From Oscillospiraceae bacterium (GTDB lineage Bacteria > Bacillota > Clostridia > Oscillospirales > Acutalibacteraceae): a stretch of DNA of 45,360 bases. Each line of letters begins with the position of its first letter. Position 1 is the first letter of the stretch. A program made the position numbers and the translations under genes. The stretch is from NCBI GenBank assembly GCA_015066005.1, contig SVPF01000020.1, forward strand, positions 1 to 45,360. The letters run 5' to 3'. The notes under the pieces were generated by a model that saw only the letters and a list, made by a program, of their open reading frames with translations, was not told the DNA's origin and searched no databases. This document shows positions 1-9,009 of the stretch, one piece after another.

Positions 1-138
1 CGTGTAAAAGAATAAAATCGGTGTCGGCTTTGCCGACGGATTTATATATTGTGCCGTAGGCACACATTTTTTATTATTTATTATTTTTTCTTTATTCTTT
101 TTTCTTTTGGGCGTTAGCCCGATAAACTCCCAATTTAT
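1..138 (-). repeat. Interspersed micro-hairpin element, copy 1 (runs off left edge)
   Basis: Read on the minus strand, this begins with an AAATTGGG..TTTATCG terminus, followed by the short palindromes GGGCTAACGCCC, GTGCCTACGGCAC and GTCGGCAAAGCCGAC separated by A/T-rich spacers. It is nearly identical, in opposite orientation, to the copy at 45236-45360, and closely related to the full copy at 17481-17651. It contains no gene. The left part is cut by the window edge. Confidence 0.8.
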
Positions 139-159
139 TTTATTATCTATTATTAAAAA

Positions 160-190
160 AACGGCTTTGCCCGAAAGGACAAAGCCGTTA
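160..190 (-). terminator. Intrinsic terminator of serS
   Basis: On the minus strand an ACGGCTTTG-type stem of about 11 bp with a small loop is followed by a T run, just beyond the serS stop codon. Confidence 0.8.
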
Positions 191-195
191 AATTT

Positions 196-1491
196 TTATT
201 TGCTTTCAATTTTTTCCTTGCCGCCCATATAGGGTTGTAATGCTTTGGGAATTGAAATGGTGTACTTTTCGCCGTCGAATGAAAGGTTGTTTTCAAGGAA
301 GGCAATTAACATTCTTGGGGGTGCAACAACGGTGTTGTTAAGAGTATGAGCAAGGTACTTCTTACCGTCTTCACCCTTAACACGAATACCCAAACGGCGT
401 GCCTGTGCATCGCCGAGATTTGAGCATGAGCAGACCTCAAAATATTTTTGCTGCTTGGGTGACCAAGCTTCAACATCGTAAGATTTAACCTTTAAATCTG
501 CAAGGTCGCCTGTGCAGCATTCAAGTGTACGAACGGGAATATCCATACTTCTGAAAAGCTCAACCGAATAGCTCCACATTTTGTTAAACCAGTCCATACT
601 CTCCTCAGGCTTGCAAATAACAATCATTTCTTGCTTTTCAAACTGGTGAATACGGTAAATACCGCGTTCCTCAATGCCGTGTGCGCCCTTTTCTTTTCTA
701 AAGCAGGGTGAATAGCTGGTTAAGGTTAAGGGAAGCTTTTCTTCGGGTGTAATTGTGTCGATAAATTTACCAATCATAGAATGTTCGCTTGTACCTATAA
801 GGTAAAGGTCTTCACCCTCAATTTTATACATCATAGCGTCCATTTCTTCAAAGCTCATAACACCGGTCACAACGTTGCTTCTGATCATAAAAGGGGGAAT
901 ACAGTATGTAAAGCCCTTATCAATCATAAAATCGCGCGCATAAGCGAGCACTGCTGAATGAAGCCTTGCAATATCGCCCATAAGGTAATAAAAGCCTTCG
1001 CCTGCAACCTTGCCTGCGGCTTCCTTATCAATGCCGTTAAAGGCAGCCATAATATCGGTGTGGTAGGGAATTTCAAATGTGGGAACGGTTTTTTCGCCGT
1101 ACTGTGTAACCTCAACATTTTCGCTGTCGTCCTTACCGATGGGCACGCTATCGTCCACAATGTTCGGAATCTTCATCTGAATTTCCAAAACCTTTTTGGC
1201 AAGCTCGTCCTCTTTAAGTTCAAGGGCCTTTAATTCTTCAGCCTGTTCGGTAACCAAGCGCTTAGTGGCTTCAGCCTCGTCACGCTTGCCCTGTGCCATA
1301 AGCATACCAATTTGCTTACTAACCTTGTTGCGATTGGCACGAAGCTCGTTTGCGCGGTTATTAACGGCGCATTTTTCGTTATAAAGCGCAATAATTTCGT
1401 CAACTAAAGGAAGCTTAGAATCCTTAAACTTCTTTTTAATGTTTTCTTTCACTAAATCAGGGTTGTCACAAATAAATCTAATGTCCAGCAT
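196..1491 (-). CDS. serS: Serine--tRNA ligase
   Basis: Class II aminoacyl-tRNA synthetase that charges tRNA-Ser with serine in the cytoplasm. From the Met at 1491 it is 431 residues, normal for the family. The N-terminal ~100 residues form the charged coiled-coil arm that contacts the tRNA long variable arm. The catalytic domain follows, with a T-S-E serine-binding motif (LIGTSEHSM), class II motif 2 (CFRKEKGAHG...RIHQF) and motif 3 (NNTVVAPPRMLIAFLE, about residues 385-400). An upstream in-frame Met at 1512 would make the ribosome-binding site GGAGGAG part of the coding sequence, so the Met with that site 6-7 nt upstream is preferred. The TSEHSM and GAHGIEERG segments differ from the common bacterial TAEVP and GSYGRDTRG forms, which suggests a divergent SerRS subgroup. 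It is transcribed alone. Confidence 0.95.
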   Translation of the reverse strand: MLDIRFICDNPDLVKENIKKKFKDSKLPLVDEIIALYNEKCAVNNRANELRANRNKVSKQIGMLMAQGKRDEAEATKRLVTEQAEELKALELKEDELAKKVLEIQMKIPNIVDDSVPIGKDDSENVEVTQYGEKTVPTFEIPYHTDIMAAFNGIDKEAAGKVAGEGFYYLMGDIARLHSAVLAYARDFMIDKGFTYCIPPFMIRSNVVTGVMSFEEMDAMMYKIEGEDLYLIGTSEHSMIGKFIDTITPEEKLPLTLTSYSPCFRKEKGAHGIEERGIYRIHQFEKQEMIVICKPEESMDWFNKMWSYSVELFRSMDIPVRTLECCTGDLADLKVKSYDVEAWSPKQQKYFEVCSCSNLGDAQARRLGIRVKGEDGKKYLAHTLNNTVVAPPRMLIAFLENNLSFDGEKYTISIPKALQPYMGGKEKIESK

Positions 1492-1525
1492 TTTTTCTCC
1501 TCCAAAGGACATAATATATGTGTGA

Positions 1526-1554
1526 ATTATACCACATATAAAAAATTATGTCAA
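1526..1554 (-). promoter_or_regulatory. Consensus sigma-A promoter of serS
   Basis: On the minus strand, TTGACA (1549-1554), a 17-nt spacer and TATAAT (1526-1531). Both hexamers match consensus exactly. No T-box leader fits in the short distance to the gene. Confidence 0.85.
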
Positions 1555-1572
1555 ACCGAAAGGGAATAAAAA

Positions 1573-1815
1573 ATGGAAAATTTTAAAAAGGTTACCAATA
1601 AAACCGAAATGCGCCTTGAAAACATAGAAAAACCGCCCGAAACTGCTGAACAGCAGGTTAATTGTTACGGAACGTATGAAATACAGCCGACGGCCGACAG
1701 GGAAGATATGTATCCTGCAATAGCACAGGGTTTTAATGCGAAAATCGTAAAAAACGATTGCGAAAACGAGGAAAGGCGCGATAACTCCCGAAAAAGTGGC
1801 AAAAAGTATCAGTAA
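1573..1815 (+). CDS. Small hypothetical protein, 80 aa
   Basis: An unrecognised, hydrophilic, charged protein with no membrane segment or known motif. It begins [14 protein letters not shown] and ends with a basic tail ([13 protein letters not shown]). A weak AAAGGGA ribosome-binding sequence lies 7 nt before the ATG. The efp promoter starts 3 nt after its stop, so the two genes are at most loosely linked. No obvious plus-strand promoter is seen in the 80 bases upstream, which carry the serS promoter on the other strand. It may be a real small gene or a chance open frame. Confidence 0.4.
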   Translation: MENFKKVTNKTEMRLENIEKPPETAEQQVNCYGTYEIQPTADREDMYPAIAQGFNAKIVKNDCENEERRDNSRKSGKKYQ

Positions 1816-1818
1816 TTC

Positions 1819-1847
1819 TTGACAAAACAGACGGCAACATTTATAAT
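1819..1847 (+). promoter_or_regulatory. Consensus sigma-A promoter of efp
   Basis: TTGACA (1819-1824), a 17-nt spacer and TATAAT (1842-1847), about 40 nt upstream of the efp start. Confidence 0.85.
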
Positions 1848-1886
1848 ATACAGGTAAAAATTTGTTTTTCTGGAGGAAAAATTATT

Positions 1887-2444
1887 ATGATTAGTGCCGG
1901 CGATTTTAGAAATGGCGTTACCTTTGAAGAAGATGGCAACGTGCTTCAGGTTATTGAATTCCAGCATGTTAAACCCGGTAAGGGCGCTGCTTTTGTAAGA
2001 ACCAAAACCAAAAATGTTATTACCGGTTCGGTTATTGAAAAATCCTATAACCCCACCGCTAAGTTCCCCACCGCTTTCATTGAAAGAAAGGATATGGAAT
2101 ATTCTTATCCCGACGGTGATATCTATTACTTTATGGATCAGGAAACCTATGAGCTTGTTCCCATTAACGCAAGTGATATGAGCGACAACTTTAAGTTTGT
2201 TAAGGAAAATATGGTTTGTAAAATTTTGTCCTACAAGGGTAAGGTTTTCGGTGTAGAACCCCCCACATTTGTTGAGCTTCAGGTTACCCAGACCGACCCC
2301 GGCTTTGCAGGCAACACAGCTACTAACGCTACCAAGCCCGCAACTCTTGAAACCGGTGCCGAAATTCGCGTACCCCTTTTCATTAACGAGGGCGATATGG
2401 TTCGTATTGACACCCGTACCGGTGAATATATGGAACGCGCATAA
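1887..2444 (+). CDS. efp: Translation elongation factor P
   Basis: EF-P enters the ribosome E site and relieves stalling at consecutive prolines. At 185 residues it has the standard length. The N-terminal KOW-like domain carries the loop [14 protein letters not shown], with the Lys of PGKG at the position that is modified in some bacteria. Two OB-fold domains follow, ending in the family signature [28 protein letters not shown] in slightly varied form. GGAGG lies 9-10 nt before the ATG. It is followed after 19 nt by the zinc-ribbon gene, with a shared terminator at 2926-2955, so the two probably form one operon from the promoter at 1819. Confidence 0.97.
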   Translation: MISAGDFRNGVTFEEDGNVLQVIEFQHVKPGKGAAFVRTKTKNVITGSVIEKSYNPTAKFPTAFIERKDMEYSYPDGDIYYFMDQETYELVPINASDMSDNFKFVKENMVCKILSYKGKVFGVEPPTFVELQVTQTDPGFAGNTATNATKPATLETGAEIRVPLFINEGDMVRIDTRTGEYMERA

Positions 2445-2463
2445 TTAACGGAGGTATTTTACA

Positions 2464-2913
2464 ATGGATATTTGCGAAAAGATTGCTTATATTAAAGGCT
2501 TGGCTGAAGGCCTTGGTATTGATGACACTACCAAGGAAGGCAAGGTTTTAACCGCTATTATCGATTTACTTGGTGACATTACTGAAGAAATTTGTGACAT
2601 TGAAGACGGCTGCGACGAGCTTATGGAACAAATCGATGCAGTTGACGAGGATCTTTCCGCTTTGGAAGACATTATCTATGAAGATGATAATTGCGATTGC
2701 TGCGACTGCGACTGTGACGACGATTGTGACTGCTGTGAGGATGAGGTTTACGAAATCGAATGCCCCGTTTGCAACGACATTATCTATCTTGATGGCGAAA
2801 TGTTAGAAGAAGAGGGTATGGTTTGCCCCAACTGCGGCACCGAGCTTGAGTTTGATTTTGACGGTTGCGACTGTGACTGCTGTAACTGCGAAGAAGCCGA
2901 AACCGAAGAATAA
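2464..2913 (+). CDS. CD1247-type N-terminal domain protein with acidic Cys-rich centre and zinc ribbon
   Basis: 149 residues in three parts. The N-terminal ~75 residues are an acidic helical domain (MDICEKIAYIKGLAEGLGID...) that resembles the small clostridial CD1247-type family. The middle is extremely rich in Cys and Asp (positions ~78-95, alternating C and D). The C-terminal zinc ribbon has CPVC and CPNCG knuckles about 28 residues apart, followed by a second Cys/Asp tail (DGCDCDCCNC). Metal binding is likely; the function is not known. The gene is well placed for co-expression with efp (19 nt gap, GGAGG ribosome site). Confidence 0.75.
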   Translation: MDICEKIAYIKGLAEGLGIDDTTKEGKVLTAIIDLLGDITEEICDIEDGCDELMEQIDAVDEDLSALEDIIYEDDNCDCCDCDCDDDCDCCEDEVYEIECPVCNDIIYLDGEMLEEEGMVCPNCGTELEFDFDGCDCDCCNCEEAETEE

Positions 2914-2925
2914 TTCTTAAAATTT

Positions 2926-2956
2926 AAAGGCCGTGCCCACTGGTACGGCCTTTTTG
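2926..2956 (+). terminator. Terminator after efp operon
   Basis: A stem AAAGGCCGT/ACGGCCTTT with an inner CC/GG pair, followed by a T run. Confidence 0.8.
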
Positions 2957-2976
2957 AATATGCGAGGAAATTTATT

Positions 2977-3621
2977 ATGAAAAAAAGTAAAATTATTGCA
3001 ATTGCTGTTTTGGCGGTAATTTTTGTTACGGTTTTTACTCTAATGCTTACGGGTGCGCTTTCGGGTATCGAACCTGCTACAGGCAAGCCGCTTTTACATA
3101 CACTTTTAAATCCCAACGCTGAAATGAGTGAATTTATGCATCACTTTACCATTTTTGGTGACACTATTTTGGATGTCTTTATTATTGCGGTTTTAGTGTT
3201 TGTGCCTGTAACAACAAAACAGGTTGGTGTTCCCGTTGCGGCTACTGCAGTTGTTTCAACTGTTTTAAATAAGGTTATAAAGGCAATTGTTGACCGTCCC
3301 CGCCCCGAAGCTGATTTTCGCCTTTTGGAAATTGGCAGCCCCAGCTTTCCAAGTGGCCACGCTATGAATAATGCAGCAATTTACATTGCTATAATGATGT
3401 GCCTTTTACCACTTTGCAAAGCAAAATGGCAAAAGGGTATTGTAATTGCAATTTTCACACTTATTCCGCTTGTAATTGGTATTACCCGCGTTTACTTTAA
3501 TGTTCACTATGCTTCTGACGTGGTTTGCGGCTGGTGTCTGGGCGCTATTGTTGCCCTTGTTATGACCGAGCTTGTGAAACCCGGTCTTACCAATTTTTCA
3601 AAGCTTAAAAAGGGTGCTTAA
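2977..3621 (+). CDS. PAP2-family membrane phosphatase
   Basis: 214-residue integral membrane phosphatase of the phosphatidic acid phosphatase type 2 / haloperoxidase superfamily, acting on lipid or isoprenoid phosphates at the outer membrane face. All three catalytic motifs are present: KAIVDRPRP (about 101-109), PSGH (124-127) and TRVYFNVHYASD (about 169-180, with the nucleophilic His). About five hydrophobic segments are visible, the first at residues 5-28. The gene ends just before ispD. The context of isoprenoid genes makes undecaprenyl-pyrophosphate phosphatase a reasonable guess, but the substrate cannot be read from sequence. Confidence 0.85.
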   Translation: MKKSKIIAIAVLAVIFVTVFTLMLTGALSGIEPATGKPLLHTLLNPNAEMSEFMHHFTIFGDTILDVFIIAVLVFVPVTTKQVGVPVAATAVVSTVLNKVIKAIVDRPRPEADFRLLEIGSPSFPSGHAMNNAAIYIAIMMCLLPLCKAKWQKGIVIAIFTLIPLVIGITRVYFNVHYASDVVCGWCLGAIVALVMTELVKPGLTNFSKLKKGA

Positions 3622-3622
3622 T

Positions 3623-4354
3623 ATGAACATTACCAAGCCCTCGCTTCAATATGAAGTGAACAGCGAAAAAACACAGGGCATTCCTGTTATAGTTGTTGCG
3701 GCGGGCTCATCTACAAGAATGGGTCAAAACAAGCAGCTTATAAGCATTTGCGGTCTGCCCGTGCTTGTGCGCACCTTAAAGGCCTTTCAGCAGTGTGAAA
3801 GTGTTTCAAACATAATTTTGGTAGCTTCAAGTGAAACGGTTTTGGAATATCAAAGGCTGTGCGACAGCTATATGCTTACAAAGGTCAGCGACATTGTTGA
3901 AGGCGGAAGTAACCGTCAGGAATCAGTGCTGTGTGGCATTAACCGGCTTAAAGATAGTGATGAATTTGCGCTTATTCATGATGGCGCCCGTCCGTTAGTA
4001 AGTGAGGACGTTATAAACCGCGTTATTGACGGGTTAAAAAAATATTCCGCTGTAACACCCGTTGTTAAGGTTAAGGACACTATAAAGGAAATTGACCAAA
4101 ACGGTGTGGTTATAAAAACGGTTAAGCGTGACGCCTTGGTGCAGGTGCAAACCCCTCAGGGTGTTAACGTAAAGCAGTACCTTTCAGCAATTAAAAATAA
4201 GGATTTAGGCCTTTTTACCGACGACGTTTCAATTTTTGAAGCGGCAGGATGCAAGGTTTTAACCGTAGAAGGCGATTATAAAAACATTAAAATCACCACA
4301 CCTGAGGATGTGCTGGTTGCCGAAGCTTTTTTGAAGGGGGACAACGTCGAATGA
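3623..4354 (+). CDS. ispD: 2-C-methyl-D-erythritol 4-phosphate cytidylyltransferase
   Basis: Third step of the MEP isoprenoid pathway: joins CTP and MEP to give CDP-ME. 243 residues from the ATG at 3623, which has AAAAAGGG 9 nt upstream. A GTG at 3614 is an alternative start that would overlap the preceding gene. Visible motifs are the nucleotide-binding [11 protein letters not shown] (about residue 23), HDGARPLV and VKDTIKEI with the downstream VQTPQ. It overlaps ispF by 4 nt (ATGA), a translational-coupling arrangement, so the two MEP enzymes are made together. Confidence 0.95.
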   Translation: MNITKPSLQYEVNSEKTQGIPVIVVAAGSSTRMGQNKQLISICGLPVLVRTLKAFQQCESVSNIILVASSETVLEYQRLCDSYMLTKVSDIVEGGSNRQESVLCGINRLKDSDEFALIHDGARPLVSEDVINRVIDGLKKYSAVTPVVKVKDTIKEIDQNGVVIKTVKRDALVQVQTPQGVNVKQYLSAIKNKDLGLFTDDVSIFEAAGCKVLTVEGDYKNIKITTPEDVLVAEAFLKGDNVE

Positions 4355-4818
4355 GAATCGGTCACGGGTACGATGTACATAAATTTTCCGAAAACCGCCG
4401 TTTAGTTATCGGCGGGGTTGAAATCCCTTATGAAAAAGGGCTTTTGGGTCACAGCGATGCCGACGTTTTGCTTCACGCTGTAAGTGATGCGCTTTTGGGT
4501 GCTGCCGCTTTGGGTGATATAGGCAAGCATTTTCCCGACAATGCAAACGAATTTTTAAATATCGACAGCCGCATTTTGCTTAGAAGGGTAGTTGGTCTTT
4601 TAAAGGAAAAGGGCTATAAGGTAGGGAATATTGATGCCACCGTTATTGCACAAAAGCCCAAAATGGCACCGTTTATAGAACAAATGCGCCAAAATATTGC
4701 CGACGACTGCGGCATTGATGTTGGCTTTGTAAATGTTAAGGCCACCACAGAGGAGGGGCTTGGCTTTACGGGTGAATTGTTGGGTATATCAGCCCACGCG
4801 GTTTGCATTATTGAGTAA
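4351..4818 (+). CDS. ispF: 2-C-methyl-D-erythritol 2,4-cyclodiphosphate synthase
   Basis: Converts CDP-ME-2-phosphate to MEcPP in the MEP pathway. At 155 residues it has the usual length for this trimeric enzyme. Metal-site residues are in the N-terminal GHGYDVHKF (Asp8, His10) and in [20 protein letters not shown] (His near 42). The C-terminal signature [12 protein letters not shown] is present. It is the second gene of the ispD-ispF pair, with overlapping stop and start codons. Confidence 0.97.
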   Translation: MRIGHGYDVHKFSENRRLVIGGVEIPYEKGLLGHSDADVLLHAVSDALLGAAALGDIGKHFPDNANEFLNIDSRILLRRVVGLLKEKGYKVGNIDATVIAQKPKMAPFIEQMRQNIADDCGIDVGFVNVKATTEEGLGFTGELLGISAHAVCIIE

Positions 4819-4860
4819 TAAAAAATAAGAATTCATCATACCCTTAAATGAGGGGATACG

Positions 4861-5289
4861 ATGAAGCCTTATTTTATTTTCACAAAAAGAGGACTGGCCG
4901 TGATGCTGGCGCTGGTTATTTTAGCGCTTATAATTCTCGGCCAATTTTCAACCTTAAATTACAGCCTTTATGATGGGTCAACCCACCGAAAAAGAATGGA
5001 ATATTTAAGCCTTGTCGGTTTAAGGGTGAATGAAACTGCGGTAGCGGTTAAGGAAACTGTTATACCGCAGGAAATTGACGGTAACGCCTCAAAATACAAT
5101 CAAATTCAGCAAAAGGCAGGGTTTGATTTATCAAAATTTTGCGGTAAGACTGCTACGGTCTACAGTTATACTTTAAATGATAATCCGCATAAGGTTGTAA
5201 GCGTTGTCGTGGCTGACGGCAAAATTATTGCAGGGGATATAACCGATTATTTAAGCGGTACGATTGCCCCTATTACAAAGGAAAATTGA
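4861..5289 (+). CDS. DUF4830-type membrane-anchored protein
   Basis: 142 residues with a single N-terminal hydrophobic anchor (about 9-30, LAVMLALVILALIILG). The extracytoplasmic domain contains FDLSKFCGKTATVYSY and a following VVSVVVADGKIIAGDI strand, which matches the DUF4830 pattern of Clostridia. Function unknown. It starts after a GAGGGG ribosome site and its stop directly abuts the ATG of the pseudouridine synthase, so they are probably co-transcribed. Confidence 0.7.
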   Translation: MKPYFIFTKRGLAVMLALVILALIILGQFSTLNYSLYDGSTHRKRMEYLSLVGLRVNETAVAVKETVIPQEIDGNASKYNQIQQKAGFDLSKFCGKTATVYSYTLNDNPHKVVSVVVADGKIIAGDITDYLSGTIAPITKEN

Positions 5290-6000
5290 ATGAAACAAGA
5301 AAGATTTGACAAAATAATATCAACGCAGTTTAATGTTTCCCGAAGGGATGCACGAATTGCCATAAGGCGAGGAAAAGCCACACTGAACGGCAAGGTTTTA
5401 AGGGATTTCGGAACTCTTGTGGATGTTGATTCCGAAATAACCTTTAACGGACAGGCCTTGAATTACAAGCAGTATATTTATATTTTAATAAATAAGCCCA
5501 AGGGCGTTTTGTCGGCCAGCAGCGACAAGAAAAAACAAACTGTGGTTGATTTAGTACCCGAAAATTTAAGGCGGAACGGCCTTTCCCCCGTGGGCAGACT
5601 TGATAAGGACACCACAGGTTTTTTAATTATTACCGATGACGGTGAATTTGCCCACAAAGCAATTTCCCCAAAATATGAGGTTTATAAAAGCTATATTGTA
5701 ACCCTTGACGGAAAGCTGACCGATGATATGGTTAAGGCTTTTGCCGACGGTATTGTTTTGGCAGACGGTACCCCTTGCCGCAAGGCCGAGCTATCAATAC
5801 TTAGTGAGAACATCGCAAGGGTTAAAATCTGCGAGGGCAAATACCACCAAATTAAAAGAATGTTTGGCGTTGTGGGCCTTGGTGTCAACGAGCTTAAAAG
5901 GGAAGCGGTTGGAGGACTCTCATTGCCCGAGGATTTGGAAGAAGGTGCCTGTAAGGAGCTGTCTATGGAAGAAATACAGTCAATATTCACCAATTGTTAA
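5290..6000 (+). CDS. RsuA/RluB/E/F-family rRNA pseudouridine synthase
   Basis: Isomerises a specific uridine in rRNA to pseudouridine. 236 residues. An N-terminal S4-like RNA-binding domain (about 1-55, FNVSRRDARIAIRRGKATLN) is followed by the catalytic domain with GRLDKDTTGFLIITDDG (catalytic Asp at about 104) and the C-terminal CEGKYHQIKRMFG motif. Length and motifs fit the small-subunit-type RsuA group, but RsuA and RluB/E/F cannot be separated here. Start directly adjacent to the preceding stop. Confidence 0.9.
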   Translation: MKQERFDKIISTQFNVSRRDARIAIRRGKATLNGKVLRDFGTLVDVDSEITFNGQALNYKQYIYILINKPKGVLSASSDKKKQTVVDLVPENLRRNGLSPVGRLDKDTTGFLIITDDGEFAHKAISPKYEVYKSYIVTLDGKLTDDMVKAFADGIVLADGTPCRKAELSILSENIARVKICEGKYHQIKRMFGVVGLGVNELKREAVGGLSLPEDLEEGACKELSMEEIQSIFTNC

Positions 6001-6075
6001 CATTTTAACGGCAAAATCACCAAAAGTTAATTTGCAACATTGTCTAGATTTTGCATAGCATTTTGGCAAAGTATT

Positions 6076-6084
6076 TGGTATAAT
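6076..6084 (+). promoter_or_regulatory. Extended -10 promoter of the sugar ABC ATPase
   Basis: TGGTATAAT is a perfect TGnTATAAT extended -10. No good -35 is found at normal spacing. It lies about 65 nt upstream of the start codon. Confidence 0.6.
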
Positions 6085-6147
6085 ACTTGTATAGAATTTG
6101 GAGTAATATGCCCCACATAAAATAAAACAGCACAGGAGACATTAAGT

Positions 6148-7290
6148 ATGGCAAGTTTATCACTTCGTAATGTTTACAAGAAGTATCCCGGCGGCGTAGT
6201 TGCCGTAACAGACTTCAACCTTGAAATTAAGGACAAGGAATTTATCGTATTCGTTGGTCCTTCAGGCTGCGGTAAGTCTACCACTCTTCGTATGGTTGCC
6301 GGTCTTGAAGAAATTTCAGAAGGTGAAATTTACATTGGCGACCGTCTTATCAATGACGTTGCTCCTAAGGACCGCGATATCGCAATGGTTTTCCAGAACT
6401 ATGCACTTTATCCTCATATGACCGTGTTTGACAACATGGCTTTCGGTCTTAAGCTTCGCAAAACTCCTAAGGATGAAATTAAGCGTCGCGTTGAAGAAGC
6501 TGCTCGCATTCTTGATATTGAACACCTTCTCGAACGTAAGCCCAAGGCTTTGTCAGGTGGTCAGCGTCAGCGTGTTGCTTTAGGTCGTGCTATCGTTCGT
6601 GAACCTAAGGTATTCTTACTTGACGAACCTCTTTCAAACTTGGACGCTAAGCTTCGTGCACAAATGCGTACCGAAATTTCTAAGCTTCATCAGCGTTTGG
6701 GTACAACCTTTATTTACGTAACCCACGACCAGACCGAAGCTATGACCATGGCATCTCGTATCGTTGTTATGAAGAGCGGTGTTATCCAACAGGTTGATAC
6801 TCCTCAAAACCTTTACCTCTATCCTTGCAACCTCTTCGTTGCAGGCTTTATCGGTTCACCTCAGATGAACTTCATCGAAGCTAAGCTTCTTAAGGAAGGC
6901 AACGATTTCTTCGTTGAATACGGTACTGAAGATACCAAGACCCGTGCAGGCGTTAAGTTTAAGATTAAGCTTCCCGCAAGCAAGAACAAGGACAACTGCC
7001 TTGAAGCTTATGCAGGTAAGGAAGTTATTATGGGTATCCGTCCTGAAAACGTTCATAACGAACCCGAGCTTCTTGCTGCAAATAAGGATGGTATTGTTGA
7101 AGCAACTGTTGAAGTTACCGAACTTATGGGTGCTGAAACCTACCTTTATATGAACAGTGAAGAACAGGCTATTAACGCTCGTGTTGCTCCTACCAACACT
7201 GCTAAGCCCGGCGACAAGATCGAAATCGCTTTTGAAACCGATAAGATTCACCTCTTCGATAAGGATACTGAGCTTACAATTTGCAACTAA
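6148..7290 (+). CDS. MsmX/UgpC-type sugar ABC transporter ATP-binding protein
   Basis: 380-residue ATPase of the CUT1 carbohydrate ABC transporter family; it powers uptake of oligosaccharides by docking on membrane permeases. Walker [10 protein letters not shown] (about 39-47), Q-loop [10 protein letters not shown], signature [14 protein letters not shown] (about 136), Walker [13 protein letters not shown] and the switch His in VTHDQTEA are intact. A C-terminal TOBE regulatory domain follows from about 240. There is no permease or binding protein nearby. This fits the known orphan, multitask ATPases (MsmX/MsmK) that serve several sugar transporters. The codons are strongly biased towards a small set (CGT, GGT, CTT), unlike its neighbours, which suggests high expression. 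Confidence 0.93.
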   Translation: MASLSLRNVYKKYPGGVVAVTDFNLEIKDKEFIVFVGPSGCGKSTTLRMVAGLEEISEGEIYIGDRLINDVAPKDRDIAMVFQNYALYPHMTVFDNMAFGLKLRKTPKDEIKRRVEEAARILDIEHLLERKPKALSGGQRQRVALGRAIVREPKVFLLDEPLSNLDAKLRAQMRTEISKLHQRLGTTFIYVTHDQTEAMTMASRIVVMKSGVIQQVDTPQNLYLYPCNLFVAGFIGSPQMNFIEAKLLKEGNDFFVEYGTEDTKTRAGVKFKIKLPASKNKDNCLEAYAGKEVIMGIRPENVHNEPELLAANKDGIVEATVEVTELMGAETYLYMNSEEQAINARVAPTNTAKPGDKIEIAFETDKIHLFDKDTELTICN

Positions 7291-7309
7291 GCTTAAGTTT
7301 AGTTACACT

Positions 7310-7342
7310 CACCCCAAAGGCATTTGCCTTTGGGGTGTTTTT
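7310..7342 (+). terminator. Terminator of the sugar ABC ATPase gene
   Basis: A perfect 13-bp stem (CACCCCAAAGGCA and its complement) with a 2-nt loop, then five T residues. Confidence 0.9.
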
Positions 7343-7409
7343 GTAACTAACAGTTTTTTATTGTAAAAATTTATTATATATGTTATTCTTTTTATATGAG
7401 GTGACTTTA

Positions 7410-8051
7410 ATGGAAAAGGTAATTGAAAGCTTAAAGAAAAACAATATAAATGTTATAACTGCCGCCACTAAGGCTGAAATTCCCGCAATTGTTGAAGGTA
7501 TGCTTTTTGAAGGGGCCAAAATTGCGGCAGGCGGTTCGGTTTCGGTTAAGGAATGCGGTGTATGGGATGTTATAAATAAACCTTGCTATCGGTTTTTTGA
7601 CCGTAATAAAGAGGGCATAACCCCCGAAGAACAGCAGCAGATTTTTAAAGAGGTTATCGGCTGCGATTTTTATTTTTGCTCAGCAAATGCTGTTACCGAA
7701 AGCGGTGAGCTATTAAATGTTGACGGTTTTTCAAACCGCATTTCAGCAATTGCATTTGGACCTAAAAAGGTTATTATGGTGGTTGGCAAAAACAAAATTG
7801 TAAAAGACCTTAACGAAGCGTTTTTAAGGGTTAAAAGGGTTGCCGCGCCTAAAAACTGCGTGCGCCTTGGCATTGATAACCCTTGCGCAAAATTAGGGCA
7901 TTGTGTCTCACTTTTAAATAACGATAATCCTGCGTTTACCGACGGTTGCCGTAACCCAAGACGTATTTGTGTAAACTACCTTGTAAGCGGCCCGCAACGC
8001 CCCGAAAAGCGTTTAACCGTTATTTTATGCGATGAGGATTTGGGGTATTAA
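7410..8051 (+). CDS. LUD-domain (LutC/DUF162-like) lactate utilization protein
   Basis: 213 residues from the ATG at 7410, which has GAGGTG 6 nt upstream. A longer in-frame reading from 7380 lacks a ribosome site. It belongs to the stand-alone LUD family: a Rossmann-like fold with AAGGSVSVKECGVWDVI near residue 46, FSNRISAIAFGPKKVIMVVG in the middle and a Cys-containing C-terminal third (CVRLGIDNPCAKLGHC). Family members are annotated as lactate utilization proteins from the LutABC complex, but single-gene clostridial versions have no proven function. There are no LutA or LutB genes here. Confidence 0.8.
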   Translation: MEKVIESLKKNNINVITAATKAEIPAIVEGMLFEGAKIAAGGSVSVKECGVWDVINKPCYRFFDRNKEGITPEEQQQIFKEVIGCDFYFCSANAVTESGELLNVDGFSNRISAIAFGPKKVIMVVGKNKIVKDLNEAFLRVKRVAAPKNCVRLGIDNPCAKLGHCVSLLNNDNPAFTDGCRNPRRICVNYLVSGPQRPEKRLTVILCDEDLGY

Positions 8052-8076
8052 GCAAGAATTTTAGGGCGGTGTTGAT

Positions 8077-8994
8077 ATGAATAAAACGAAGAAAATATTA
8101 GTCATTTCAATTTTGGTTGGTCTATTTATTTGTTTTCCGTCTATTTCGGTTTCTGCAAATGCACCTATGCCTGCAGATCATTTGAGTATTTATATTACAA
8201 ATTTGCCCGAGGGTGCGGTGTATGCGGATTTATTAATCAAAATCCCCAAAGATGACTCGAATTATGTTGATTTTCAGTCAAGTGCTTACGGTGATGACAA
8301 ATCACTTGTAAAAGAAATTGCAAACTATTCAAAAGACGGTTACTGTAGCTTTACATTGCATTATAAAAATGCCAAATCTAACATTAAAATAGAACGCGCA
8401 TATAATGAGAATTATATGGTGAAATTTTGTTGTGGTTCTGAATACCGTGAGTATTTAACGCAATATGAAGATTTACTTAATAATTATCGGAATTTTAAAA
8501 TCGCTTTACTGGATAAGGATTATAAAATAATTTCGGTTTCGGATTCAGCAAAATTGCCGAAAGACATACCGTCAATTTCTTTTTATGGCGACGTAGAGTA
8601 TGATGCATTGGAAAATAAAATAGAGGTTGACACGATGGTTAATCCTTATTTTGTGTTTTTTGGTAGTTTTCTATCTATAATTGTTATGATTATATCTATT
8701 GTAACGGAATTTTTAGTTGCTTTGATATTTAGGTTTAAAGGTAAACAGTTATTAAATATACTCAATGTAAATGCTTGTTCACAATTAATAATGAGGACAT
8801 TGTACCTAGTTTTGCCATTCCCGTATTTAATTGAAACGGTAATTCTTGAAGTGATAGTTTATACTGTTGAATTTTTAATTTATAAAAAACGCTTTGCCGA
8901 TGTTAAAACAAGTAAAATTTTAACCTACACAATCGTTGCAAACACCTTTAGTTTACTGTTTGGTATAATTTTGAATACTTTTATGTTTGCCTAA
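8077..8994 (+). CDS. Secreted-domain plus C-terminal membrane protein, unknown function
   Basis: 305 residues. A classical signal peptide (about 1-28, ending VSANA) is followed by an extracytoplasmic domain of about 170 residues and then about four membrane segments (about 190-215, 225-245, 250-270, 285-304). No catalytic motif recognised. It starts 25 nt after the LUD gene with a GGCGGTG-like ribosome site. Codon use is more AT-rich than its neighbours, so it may be recently acquired, but similar signal-peptide and multi-pass proteins are common in Clostridia. Confidence 0.6.
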   Translation: MNKTKKILVISILVGLFICFPSISVSANAPMPADHLSIYITNLPEGAVYADLLIKIPKDDSNYVDFQSSAYGDDKSLVKEIANYSKDGYCSFTLHYKNAKSNIKIERAYNENYMVKFCCGSEYREYLTQYEDLLNNYRNFKIALLDKDYKIISVSDSAKLPKDIPSISFYGDVEYDALENKIEVDTMVNPYFVFFGSFLSIIVMIISIVTEFLVALIFRFKGKQLLNILNVNACSQLIMRTLYLVLPFPYLIETVILEVIVYTVEFLIYKKRFADVKTSKILTYTIVANTFSLLFGIILNTFMFA

Positions 8995-9009
8995 GAAATG
9001 ACAAGCTTC

